Shown here piece after piece: positions 8,215 to 15,972 of a DNA stretch of 64,000 nucleotides; position 1 is the first letter of the stretch, and the number at the start of each line of letters is the position of its first letter. The notes under the pieces are model-generated. The model saw only the letters and a program-made list of their open reading frames with translations, was not told the origin of the DNA and ran no database searches. Origin of the DNA: Micromonospora endolithica (lineage in GTDB: Bacteria; Actinomycetota; Actinomycetes; Mycobacteriales; Micromonosporaceae); NCBI RefSeq assembly GCF_003626595.1, contig NZ_RBAK01000007.1, forward strand, positions 62,001 through 126,000, written 5' to 3'. A program made the position numbers and the translations under genes.

Positions 8215-8830
8215 GCATGCTGCCCCGTTCGAGCACCATCTCCTCGGTGGCGTACCGGAAACTCTCGCCGTGGACCTTCGCGCCCACCACCCGGATCCCG
8301 TGCCGGTCGGCCGGGGTCAGCGAGCGCAGTGAGCGCCCGACCAGGCTCTCCGGGGTGGGCAGCTTCGCGATCGCGAAATCGTCGTCGAACTCGATGAAGT
8401 CCAGCATCCGGCTGATGATCAGGTGAGCCACCCGTTCCCCGGTCTCCGCCTCCGGGAAGATCACGTGGTGTGCGCCGACCGAGGCGAGGATCTTCGCGTG
8501 TTTGGCCGAGGTCGCCCGGGCCCAGATCTGCGGGACACCCAGCTCGACGAGGGCCAGCACGGTCAACACGCTGGCCTCGACCGAGGCGCCGATGGCCACC
8601 ACCGCCCGTTGCACGTCCGCGACACCGAGCTGGCGCAGTACCCCCTCCTCGGTGGCGTCGGCCTGCACGACGCGGTCGAGCGTGTCCGCCCATCGCTGCA
8701 CCCGGTCCGGGTTGCGGTCGATGGCCAGTACGGTCTGGTCCAGCGCGGTCAGCGCACCGGCCAGGTGAAAGCCGAACCGGCCCAGACCGATCACCAGCAC
8801 ACCACCGGAATCCCGCGTCCTATCCGACAA
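8162..8830 (-). CDS. trkA: TrkA-family potassium channel/transporter regulatory subunit
   Basis: The 222-aa protein has an N-terminal RCK/TrkA-N Rossmann domain (VIGLGRFGFHLAGAL, then the acidic AIDRNPD that fits NAD(H) or nucleotide binding) and a C-terminal TrkA-C/RCK-C region from about residue 140 (LPTPESLVGRSL). It gates the TrkH/KtrB pore encoded immediately upstream. The start is an uncommon TTG, supported by GGAGGAG 7 nt before it. The start lies inside the end of trkH (11-bp overlap), so translation is coupled. It is convergent with the kinase gene, with almost no gap if the kinase ends at 8159. Confidence 0.9.
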   Translation of the reverse strand: MSDRTRDSGGVLVIGLGRFGFHLAGALTALDQTVLAIDRNPDRVQRWADTLDRVVQADATEEGVLRQLGVADVQRAVVAIGASVEASVLTVLALVELGVPQIWARATSAKHAKILASVGAHHVIFPEAETGERVAHLIISRMLDFIEFDDDFAIAKLPTPESLVGRSLRSLTPADRHGIRVVGAKVHGESFRYATEEMVLERGSMLIVEGGIAQVQRFATLD

Positions 8831-10154
8831 TGGGTTGCTCCTCCGGGTATCGGTACCGCCGCCGTCGGGTGTTCAACGCGATCGCCGACCCGAGGGTGAG
8901 CGGTCCGACCCGGCCGATGTACATGAGGGCGGTCAGCAGGTACTGGCCGCCGTCGGACAGCGACTGGGCGACGCCGACACTCAGGCCGGTGGTGCTGAAC
9001 GCCGAGGTCGTCTCGAACAGCGCCCGGTTGAACGGGACGCCCTCGGTCAGCACGATCAGAGCGGTCGTGCCGGCGACCACGAGCGCCAGGCTGAGCAGGG
9101 CGACGGTGATCGCGTGCCGCTGGCTGGCGGTGGCCACCCGCCGGCGCCCGACGGTGACGTCCGGCTCGCCGCGCATCTCGGCCCAGAGGACGAATCCGAG
9201 CAGGAAGAACGTGGACACCTTGATTCCGCCGGCGGTGCTGGCGCTGCCGCCGCCGATGAACATGAGGACGATGAGCAGGGGGTAGCTCTCCTCGCTGAGC
9301 GACCCGGTGGGCAGCACGGCGAACCCGCCGGTGCGACTGAGCGCGATCTGGGTGAACGACGCCAGGACCTTGCCCCGGACGTCGTACTGGCCGATGGTGC
9401 CGACGTTGGTCCACTCCGCCGTCAGCAGCGCGACGAACCCCACCCCGAGCAGCACGGCGCTGCCCCAGATGGTCAACTTGGTGGCCACCGCCCAGCGGCC
9501 GGGCTGCCGCCACCGACGCGCCGCCTCGAACAGGGCCGGGAAGCCGAGGCCGCCGACGATGGCGCCGAGGGACAGCGGCATCGACACCCACGGGTCCCGG
9601 GAGAAGGCCAGCAGGCCGTCGGTGTAGAGGTTGAAGCCGCCGTTGTTGAAGGCCTGCACCGCGTGGAAGGTGCCGGACCAGACCGCCTCCCCCAGGGCGT
9701 AGTCGTAGCCCAGCCAGAGGCGACCGGCGACGATCACCATCATCACCGCCTCGCACGCGAAGACCGTCGCCGCGATGCGGACCAGCAGCCACCGCACGTC
9801 GCCGATGCCGTACTCGGCGGTCTCGGCCTGCACCAGCAGCCGGTTGCGCAGGCCGAGGCGGCTGGAGACGGCCAGCACGACAAGGGCCGCGCCGGTGAGG
9901 ATGCCCAGGCCGCCGACCTGGGTCAGCACGGTGATCAGCACCAGGCCGGGGCCGGACCAGTAGTTCGGGGTGTCGTTCACGGCCATCCCGGTGACCGAGA
10001 CGGCGGAGGTGGCGGTGAACAGCGCGGTCGCGAACGACGTCCGCTCGTACTGGACCGTCGCGAAGCGCAGCGTCAGTAGTGCCGTGCCGAGCAGGATCAC
10101 CACCAGGAAGCCGATCGGCACCAGGCGCACGGGGTTACGGAGGAGCCGGCGCAC
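8820..10154 (-). CDS. trkH: TrkH/KtrB-type potassium uptake membrane subunit
   Basis: This 444-aa polytopic membrane protein belongs to the TrkH/KtrB superfamily, with several selectivity-loop-like Gly/Ser/Thr stretches between helices (SVTGMAVND, FNNGGFNLYTDG, GGGSASTAGGIKVST, FSTTGLSVG). These four P-loop positions are the expected fourfold internal repeat of a K+ channel-like pore. The length is typical of KtrB rather than the longer TrkH. A GTG start follows AAAGGAAG. It forms a two-gene operon with the RCK subunit, together mediating K+ uptake and osmoregulation. Confidence 0.92.
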   Translation of the reverse strand: MRRLLRNPVRLVPIGFLVVILLGTALLTLRFATVQYERTSFATALFTATSAVSVTGMAVNDTPNYWSGPGLVLITVLTQVGGLGILTGAALVVLAVSSRLGLRNRLLVQAETAEYGIGDVRWLLVRIAATVFACEAVMMVIVAGRLWLGYDYALGEAVWSGTFHAVQAFNNGGFNLYTDGLLAFSRDPWVSMPLSLGAIVGGLGFPALFEAARRWRQPGRWAVATKLTIWGSAVLLGVGFVALLTAEWTNVGTIGQYDVRGKVLASFTQIALSRTGGFAVLPTGSLSEESYPLLIVLMFIGGGSASTAGGIKVSTFFLLGFVLWAEMRGEPDVTVGRRRVATASQRHAITVALLSLALVVAGTTALIVLTEGVPFNRALFETTSAFSTTGLSVGVAQSLSDGGQYLLTALMYIGRVGPLTLGSAIALNTRRRRYRYPEEQPIVG

Positions 10155-10168
10155 CAGACAATCTTCCT

Positions 10169-10194
10169 TTTCCGCCCCGGGCGGGGTGCGGAAA
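10169..10194 (-). terminator. Hairpin between regulator and trkH, likely terminator
   Basis: The arms TTTCCG and CGGAAA enclose a CCCC-GGGC-GGGG core, flanked by T/A-rich bases. It lies 28-53 bp past the stop of the large regulator gene and immediately before the trkH ribosome-binding site. It could end the regulator transcript or mask trkH translation. Confidence 0.5.
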
Positions 10195-10221
10195 CGGCGA
10201 CTACCGGACGGCCGGAGCGGC

Positions 10222-13200
10222 TCAGGCCGGCTGGTTGCCGGCCAACGGCTGCCGGAGCCGGTCGGCGATCCCGGCGGCGAGCGGCGAGTCCATCCCCCGG
10301 TAGATCTCCAGCGCCGCGGTCAGCGACTCCCGCGCCGCCGGCACGTCCCCGGCGCGTTCCGCCGCGTTCGCCAGCGCCACCAGCGTCCGCCCCCGCAGCG
10401 CCGGCACCGACTCCTTCGTCCAGTAGCTCAGCGCGCGCCGCAACCGGTCCACCGCACCGGGGCGGTCCCGCGCCGCCTCGATCTCGCCGAGGCTCAGCTC
10501 GGTCAGGGCGTACCCCCACGCGTGTCCGCGCTCCCGGAACACCTCCGCGGCGGTGGCCAGCGCGTCCTCCGCCTCTCCCGCCCGCCGGGGATCCGGCGCC
10601 AACGCCTCGCCGAGGGTCCGCAGGCTCTGCGCCGCGCCGACCGCGTCGCCGACGGTGAAGAACAGGCTCGCCGCCTGCCGGGCGGCCTGCCGCGCCTCGG
10701 CCGCCTGGCCGTGGGCCAGCAACGCGCCGGCCAGACCCCGCCAGGCGTACGCCTCGGTGAAGGTGTCCGCGCAGGCACGGGCGACCTCCAGCCCGGCGCG
10801 GACGCTCCGCACCGCGCCCGCGGTGTCCCCCCGCTGGCGCAACAGGAAGCCCAGGTTGGACAGGGCCATCGCCCGGGTGGCCTGCCGCCCGGCGGAGTCG
10901 AGTTCGCTCGCGGCGGCCCGGAGTTCCCGCTCCGCCTCATCCAGCCGACCGCTGAGGCTGAGCACGTACCCGACGTCCTTGCGGGCCTGCGCGGCCCCGG
11001 CTCGGTCGCCGACCTCCAGCGCCAGCGTGTGGGCCGCCCGCAGCGTCGCGACCGCCGTCTCCGGCGCGTCGACCTCCAACTGGTAGCCGCCCAGGCCGCG
11101 CAGCATCGCCGCCTCGCCCGGCCGGTCACCGTGGCGGCGGCAGGCCGCCAGCGCGGCGGACGTGACCCGGTGCCAGTCCCCGTAGTACGCGCGCAGCTCG
11201 TGGAAGTCGACCGCGCACCCGGCCAGGCAGCGCGCCGTGGCGGCCAGTCCCTCCGCCGCGCAGGACAGCACCAGCGCCGTCAGCGACTCCCGCTCCGCCT
11301 CGAACCAGTCCACCGGACGTTCGGTGGCCGCGGCGATCGCGCGGGGATCGTCGACGGCCGCCGGATGGGTCGGATCGTCCAGGTGGAACCGCTCGCAGCA
11401 CAACCCGGCCGCCGCCGCCCGGGCCAGCGCCAGCCAACCGGTGGCCACCCGGGACAGCGCGGCCCGCCACTGGTCGTCGGTGACCTGCCGGGTCCGGCAC
11501 TCGCGGGCGTACAGGCGGGTGATCTCGTGGAACCGGAACCGTGACTGGCCGGCCTGGTCCGCTCCGGCGGAGTCGAGCAGCCGGGCGTCGAGCAGTTCCT
11601 CCAACGCGGTGGCTCCGGCGGCGGGCGGGCTGTCCAGCAGCGCCGCCACCACCCACTGCGGGAACGTGCCGGTGCCCAGCGCGCCGAGTAGCGCGAAGGC
11701 CCGTGCGGCGGCGGGGCTGAGCCCCTGGTGGGCCAGGTGCAGCTCCGGGCGTACGGCGAGGTCGCCGTGGCGCAGTTCGTCCAGGCGTGCCTGTTCGTCG
11801 GCGAGCCGCTCGGCCAGCGTGGCCACCGTCCAGTGCGGGCGGGCGGCGAGGCGCGCGGCGGCGATCCGGACGGCCAACGGCAGCCCGCCGCACATGGCGA
11901 CCACCCGCTGGGCGGCCACCCGGTCCTGTCCCACCCGCTCGGCGCCCGCCACCCGGCTGATCAGCTCGACGCCGGCCGACGCCGCCAGCGGTCGCAGGTC
12001 GACGGCGGTCACCCCGGGCAGCCCGGTCAGCGGAAGGCGACTGGTCACCACCATCCCCACCCCGCCGTCTGGCAGGAACGACGCCACGTCCTGGTGGCCG
12101 CCCACGTCGTCGACGACCAGCAGGATCCGTCGACCGGCGAGCCGCGTACGCAGCAGCGCCGCGCGCTCGTCCGGACCGGCGGGCAGCGCCGACCCGTCGA
12201 CCCCGAAGGCCCGCAGCAGGCGCGCCAGCGCCTCGGCCGGGCCGGGGCGCTCGCCGCCGACGTCACCGAGCCGGATGAACAGCTGGCCGTCCGGGAACCG
12301 GGGGGCGAATCGGTGCGCCGCGTGCACGGCCAGCGCCGTCTTCCCGATCCCCGGGGGCCCGGAGACGGCGACCAGCCGGCCAGCGGCCACCGGGTCCAGC
12401 GCGGCGTCGATGGCGGCCAGCTCGTCGGACCGGTCGACGAAGTCGGGAAGGTCGGCCGGCAGGTGCCGCAGCGGCGTCCACCCGGTGTCCGGCGCCGCAG
12501 GCAGGTCGTCGCGCGGGCCCGGCCCGCTGGGCTTGGGGCGGTTCGCCCGTCTGGCCCAGAAGAGCGTGCGGCCAGTCTGCGTGAACGTCTCCCGGTCGTC
12601 GCCGGTCAGCTTCAGTGCGTCGGCGAGCTGGTCGACGGAACGGGGACGCGGGCTACGACGGCGTCCGCGTTCCATCTCGCCGATGGAACGCGTGCTGGCG
12701 CCGGCCTGCGCGGCGAGTGCCTCCGCGTCTCCGGTGTCGGGGACGTTCAGTTCGCGGTTCTCGTCGCTCATCTCGTCGGCGAGCCGGGCCAGGGCGGGCC
12801 CGCGGAGGTTGGCGGCGCGGGCCGCGACGATCCCGAGCGCCAGTGGTAGTCGTGCGGACGCGGTGATCAGCCGGTCCACCGCGGGTCCCTCGACCTCCAC
12901 CACCGCCCGGCCCAGTCGAGCGGCCAGCATGCGCTCGGCTTCCTCCCTGGTGAAGACGTCCAGGACGATCGGCACCGCCCCCTCGCTGGCGACCAGGCCG
13001 GTGAGGTGGTTGCGGCTGGTGATCAGGGCCATGCAGCCGGGCGCGCCGGGCAGCAGCGGGCGCACCTGCTCGGTGTCGACGGCGTCGTCCAGGACGATCA
13101 GCACCCGACGGCCAGCCAGTAGGCTCCGGTAGAGCCCGATCTGTGCCTCGAGGTCGCCCGGAATCTGCTCCGCCGGGACCTCGAGGCCGTCCAGTAGCCG

Positions 13201-14253
13201 TCGTACCGCCTCGTGAGCGCTCATCGCCGCGCCGGGTCCCTGGCAGCCGCGGAGATCCAGGTAGAGCTGCCCGTCGGGAAACCGCTTGGCGACCCGGTGG
13301 GCCCAGTGCACCGCCAGGGTGGTCTTGCCGGTCCCGGCACCGCCGACGGCGGTGGCGACCACCGCTCGGGGATGATCATCGGAGGCGTCCGCGAGGGCGG
13401 CGTCCAGCCGGGCGAGCTGGTCGGTGCGGCCGGTGAAGCCGCGGATGTCGACGGGCAGTTGAAACGGCACGTGCCGGTTCCGCAATCGGGTCCCGACCGC
13501 CGGTGGGGCCGCGTCGAGGTCGGGGTCAGCGGTCAGGATGCTGCGTTCGAGCCGCTGTAGCGCGGGTGACGGGTCGACGCCGAGTTCCTCGATCAGGATG
13601 CGACGCCCCTCCCGGTACGACCGCAGGGCGTCGGCCTGCCGGCCGGACCGGTACAGCGCGAGCATCTGCAGGCGGCGCAGACCTTCCCGGAGCGGGTTGT
13701 CCACGACCAGCGCGTTCAGTTCGGCCGTCACCGAGGCGTACGCGCCCACGGCCAGGTCGGCCTCGAGCCGCTCCTCCAGCACCGTCCAGCGTTCCTCGGT
13801 GAGCCGCGCGATCGTCTCCTGAAGGGCCGCCAGCGACGTCAGATCCGCGAACGCCGGCCCCCGCCACTGTCGGAGCGCCTCGGCCAGCAGGTGACGACCC
13901 TGGTCCAGCTCACCGGTCCCGACCGCCTGCCGGCCCCTGCCGGCCAGTTCCTGGAAGGCGTCGGCGTCCAGCTCACCGGGGAGGACGGTCAAGGCGTACC
14001 CGTGCGGATGGCGTACCACGCGCTGGCCCTGCAACAGCCGGCGGAGCTGGTGCACGTAGAGGTGCAGGTTCTTCTGGGCCGATCTGGGTGGATCCTCCTC
14101 CCAGACCGCGTCGATCAGATGTGCCGCCGAGACCGGTTCGTTCGGTTGGCACAGCATCGTGGCCAACAGCGACCGTACCTTGAACGCTCCTAGTGGTAGT
14201 GGCCCCGCATCCTCGATGGATACCGACAACTGCCCCAGTATGCCGAACCTCAT
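10222..14253 (-). CDS. Chimeric SARP-NB-ARC-XRE-NB-ARC-TPR regulator
   Basis: This 1343-aa protein looks like two regulators joined in frame. Residues 1-240 are a SARP: OmpR-like winged helix (LGAFKVRSLLATML) and BTAD (GVDPSPALQRL). NB-ARC 1 has a P-loop near 308 (GGAGTGKTT), IVLDD and LPLALGI. It then breaks off after LADEMSDENREL. The sequence continues at about 508-550 with the latter part of an XRE helix-turn-helix (AGASTRSIGEMERGRRR; its first helix is missing). Next come NB-ARC 2 (GPPGIGKTA near 634, LLVVDD, CGGLPLAVRI) and TPR repeats to the end. AfsR-type activators normally carry only SARP-NB-ARC-TPR. It is divergent from the P450 RiPP-like cluster and is its likely regulator. ATG 14253 (GGGGGC 6 nt upstream) is preferred over GTG 14259. 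Confidence 0.85.
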   Translation of the reverse strand: MRFGILGQLSVSIEDAGPLPLGAFKVRSLLATMLCQPNEPVSAAHLIDAVWEEDPPRSAQKNLHLYVHQLRRLLQGQRVVRHPHGYALTVLPGELDADAFQELAGRGRQAVGTGELDQGRHLLAEALRQWRGPAFADLTSLAALQETIARLTEERWTVLEERLEADLAVGAYASVTAELNALVVDNPLREGLRRLQMLALYRSGRQADALRSYREGRRILIEELGVDPSPALQRLERSILTADPDLDAAPPAVGTRLRNRHVPFQLPVDIRGFTGRTDQLARLDAALADASDDHPRAVVATAVGGAGTGKTTLAVHWAHRVAKRFPDGQLYLDLRGCQGPGAAMSAHEAVRRLLDGLEVPAEQIPGDLEAQIGLYRSLLAGRRVLIVLDDAVDTEQVRPLLPGAPGCMALITSRNHLTGLVASEGAVPIVLDVFTREEAERMLAARLGRAVVEVEGPAVDRLITASARLPLALGIVAARAANLRGPALARLADEMSDENRELNVPDTGDAEALAAQAGASTRSIGEMERGRRRSPRPRSVDQLADALKLTGDDRETFTQTGRTLFWARRANRPKPSGPGPRDDLPAAPDTGWTPLRHLPADLPDFVDRSDELAAIDAALDPVAAGRLVAVSGPPGIGKTALAVHAAHRFAPRFPDGQLFIRLGDVGGERPGPAEALARLLRAFGVDGSALPAGPDERAALLRTRLAGRRILLVVDDVGGHQDVASFLPDGGVGMVVTSRLPLTGLPGVTAVDLRPLAASAGVELISRVAGAERVGQDRVAAQRVVAMCGGLPLAVRIAAARLAARPHWTVATLAERLADEQARLDELRHGDLAVRPELHLAHQGLSPAAARAFALLGALGTGTFPQWVVAALLDSPPAAGATALEELLDARLLDSAGADQAGQSRFRFHEITRLYARECRTRQVTDDQWRAALSRVATGWLALARAAAAGLCCERFHLDDPTHPAAVDDPRAIAAATERPVDWFEAERESLTALVLSCAAEGLAATARCLAGCAVDFHELRAYYGDWHRVTSAALAACRRHGDRPGEAAMLRGLGGYQLEVDAPETAVATLRAAHTLALEVGDRAGAAQARKDVGYVLSLSGRLDEAERELRAAASELDSAGRQATRAMALSNLGFLLRQRGDTAGAVRSVRAGLEVARACADTFTEAYAWRGLAGALLAHGQAAEARQAARQAASLFFTVGDAVGAAQSLRTLGEALAPDPRRAGEAEDALATAAEVFRERGHAWGYALTELSLGEIEAARDRPGAVDRLRRALSYWTKESVPALRGRTLVALANAAERAGDVPAARESLTAALEIYRGMDSPLAAGIADRLRQPLAGNQPA

Positions 14254-14361
14254 GATCACGCCCCCGTGTCGGTTCGACTGTAATCCGTCTATGTCTTCCC
14301 CCGCAATCGGCTGCTGAACAGGGGCTTTACCGGAGCCATACCCGCGCCATACCGGTGTCGG

Positions 14362-14390
14362 TCAACCTTCAACCACTCCACGGTCGATGA
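14362..14390 (+). promoter_or_regulatory. Candidate SARP operator in the divergent promoter region
   Basis: TCAACCT and TCAACCA are adjacent heptamers (14362-14375). A TCGATGA element begins exactly 22 bp after the first, which is two turns of DNA. SARP activators bind such TCAA/TCGA heptamers at about 11-bp spacing. The site lies about 100 bp upstream of the small ORF at 14491. This rests on pattern and position only. Confidence 0.3.
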
Positions 14391-14490
14391 GGGCCCGGTC
14401 ACCGGTGACCCAGAAATCGCGATCCCTCATCGCCGCGGCGTTTCCGGCCGATGGCCCTGTCGGCCGGACGAGAGATGGAGAGGAGACACC

Positions 14491-14577
14491 ATGGCCGTCA
14501 TCCGTAAGACCGCCCTTCGGGTCGGCACCGCGCTGAAGATCGTTCAGCCCCTCCCGGCCCCGCACTACTGGCCGTGA
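14491..14577 (+). CDS. Putative RiPP precursor peptide, 28 aa, C-terminal HYWP
   Basis: The ATG is preceded by GGAGAGGAG with the AGGAG ending 5 nt before it, the strongest ribosome-binding site in the locus. The product is Met-Ala-Val-Ile-Arg-Lys-Thr-Ala-Leu-Arg, then VGTALKIVQP, then LPAPHYWP. The first 20 residues form a basic amphipathic leader. The C-terminus is short, Pro-rich and aromatic (H25, Y26, W27, P28). A tiny ORF with an aromatic tail directly before a P450 and an ABC exporter is the layout of P450-crosslinked RiPPs (cittilin, tryptorubin/atropopeptides, cihunamides, biarylitides). The likely core lies within the last 4-8 residues, with an aryl-aryl or aryl-N crosslink among His, Tyr and Trp. 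It has no Cys and no Ser, so thioether chemistry is excluded. The alternative is an attenuation leader peptide. Confidence 0.7.
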   Translation: MAVIRKTALRVGTALKIVQPLPAPHYWP

Positions 14578-14594
14578 TCGAGTAACAGCAGTGA

Positions 14595-14624
14595 CGGGTG
14601 GAGGGCGCGAGGGCCCTCCACCCG
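14595..14624 (+). terminator. Strong hairpin between precursor ORF and P450 (attenuator)
   Basis: A perfect 12-bp stem (CGGGTGGAGGGC with GCCCTCCACCCG) closes a 6-nt loop 17 bp after the precursor stop and 26 bp before the P450 start. There is no T tract. Such structures between a RiPP precursor and its enzymes usually give excess precursor message by partial termination or 3'-end protection. Confidence 0.7.
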
Positions 14625-14649
14625 CTGCCGGTCGACGAAGGGAGACGAC

Positions 14650-15972
14650 GTGCCTACAGCGGTACCGCCTGGTCCGACCTCGGCGGTGGACGTCCACCTC
14701 GCCTTCGAGGAGGACCGGATGGGTTATCTGCGGGACCTCGCCGAGAGGTACGGGGACGTCGTCCGTGTCGGTGAGCGCGCCTGGCTGGTCAACGATCCGG
14801 GTGCCGCGCGCCACGTCCTCCAGACCACCGGCACCGAGTTCACCACCGTGAGCGACTTCCTCGGTCGCTCGGTGCCGGCCCGCCGGTACGACAGTCACCA
14901 CCAAGCGGCGATCAACGGTGTGCACGCGCTGCTCGCGCGCTGGGCGACGGCTCCCCGGCTGAGCCGGATCCAGGAGCACGTCCGGCGACTCCTGCCCGCC
15001 GGGGAGGGGATCCTCGATCCGCTGCCGCTGGGCCGCCGGATCGGCGTCGCCCTGGCCACCGAGGCCTGCCTCGGCCAGCCGGACCCGAAAGTGGAGCAGG
15101 ACAGCGTACGTCTCCTCGACACGCTGCTGCCCAAGCTGAGTTCCCCGTGGTTGTTGCCGGGCTGGGTCCCGACGCCGCGCAACCTGCGTCTGGCCCGCCG
15201 GGACGCGACGCTGACCCGGCGGTTCACCAAGGTGCCCACTGCGCCGGACGCGTGGGGTCAGGACACCATCCGCACCCTGCTGCGTCGACGCTCCCCGGCC
15301 GAACTGGGTTTCAGCACCGCGACGGACACCTGGATCAAGAAGTTGCTCCTCGCCTCCCAGGAGCCCACCGGCGCCGCCCCGGCCTGGGCTCTGCACCGGA
15401 TGCTCACCGCCCCGGAGTGGCTGGCCCGGGTCGAGTCCGAGGTGGCCGACGTGGATCCGCTGGGCGCTGAGCTGACCGACCCGCTGCGGCAGCTCCCCGT
15501 CACGAGCGCGGTGGTGTTCGAATCGCTCCGGTTGCACCCGCCCACCTGGCTGATCAGCCGGCGGGTCCTGGTCGAGACGGACCTCTGCGGCTTCCCGGCG
15601 AGCCCAGGGCAGATCATCTACCTGAGCCCCTGGCTGTTGCACCAGAACGCCGAGGCCTACCCCGACCCGCTCGCCTTCCGGCCCGATCGCTGGCTCGACC
15701 CGCAGCAGCGGAAGCGGTCGCAGCAGGGCTACTTCGCCTTCAGTCGGGGGCCGCACAGCTGCCCCGGTCGGCTGCCGAGCCTGGCACTGACCGTCTGTCT
15801 GGTCGGCGCTCTGGTGCGGCGGTACGAGCTGACGTCCGACGGCGGGCAGGTGGGCACCGACGCCCGCCGGTCGATGTTGCCGGTCGGCGTGCGCCTGCGC
15901 ATCCGCCCCCGACCGGCGACACCCCCGGCCGACCAGACTGCCGGTACCCGCCGGTCGAGGGGCGACCGGTGA
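14650..15972 (+). CDS. Cytochrome P450, probable peptide-crosslinking enzyme
   Basis: The 440-aa soluble bacterial P450 has ExxR at E291-R294 (ESLRLHPPTW), FRPDRW, and the heme loop FSRGPHSCPGR with Cys371 as thiolate ligand. The I-helix reads ASQEPT at 235-240: the usual acid-Thr pair (AGxE/DT) is Glu-Pro-Thr, so the canonical proton-relay Thr position is Pro. That would suit radical coupling rather than ordinary hydroxylation. GTG 14650 has AAGGGAG upstream. The stop overlaps the ABC ATPase start (GTGA). The neighbouring 28-aa peptide is the obvious substrate candidate. No ferredoxin or reductase lies nearby, so electrons must come from elsewhere. Confidence 0.88.
   Translation: MPTAVPPGPTSAVDVHLAFEEDRMGYLRDLAERYGDVVRVGERAWLVNDPGAARHVLQTTGTEFTTVSDFLGRSVPARRYDSHHQAAINGVHALLARWATAPRLSRIQEHVRRLLPAGEGILDPLPLGRRIGVALATEACLGQPDPKVEQDSVRLLDTLLPKLSSPWLLPGWVPTPRNLRLARRDATLTRRFTKVPTAPDAWGQDTIRTLLRRRSPAELGFSTATDTWIKKLLLASQEPTGAAPAWALHRMLTAPEWLARVESEVADVDPLGAELTDPLRQLPVTSAVVFESLRLHPPTWLISRRVLVETDLCGFPASPGQIIYLSPWLLHQNAEAYPDPLAFRPDRWLDPQQRKRSQQGYFAFSRGPHSCPGRLPSLALTVCLVGALVRRYELTSDGGQVGTDARRSMLPVGVRLRIRPRPATPPADQTAGTRRSRGDR

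Noticed and set aside
14491..14577. Lanthipeptide, lasso or thiopeptide precursor
   Set aside because: There is no Cys or Ser in the peptide, only two Thr in the leader, and no LanM, asparagine synthetase-like, B1/B2 protease or YcaO gene nearby. A P450-only pathway fits better.
14491..14577. Biarylitide-type minimal pentapeptide gene
   Set aside because: The ORF is 28 codons with a leader; no MxYxH/W-type five-codon ORF precedes the P450.
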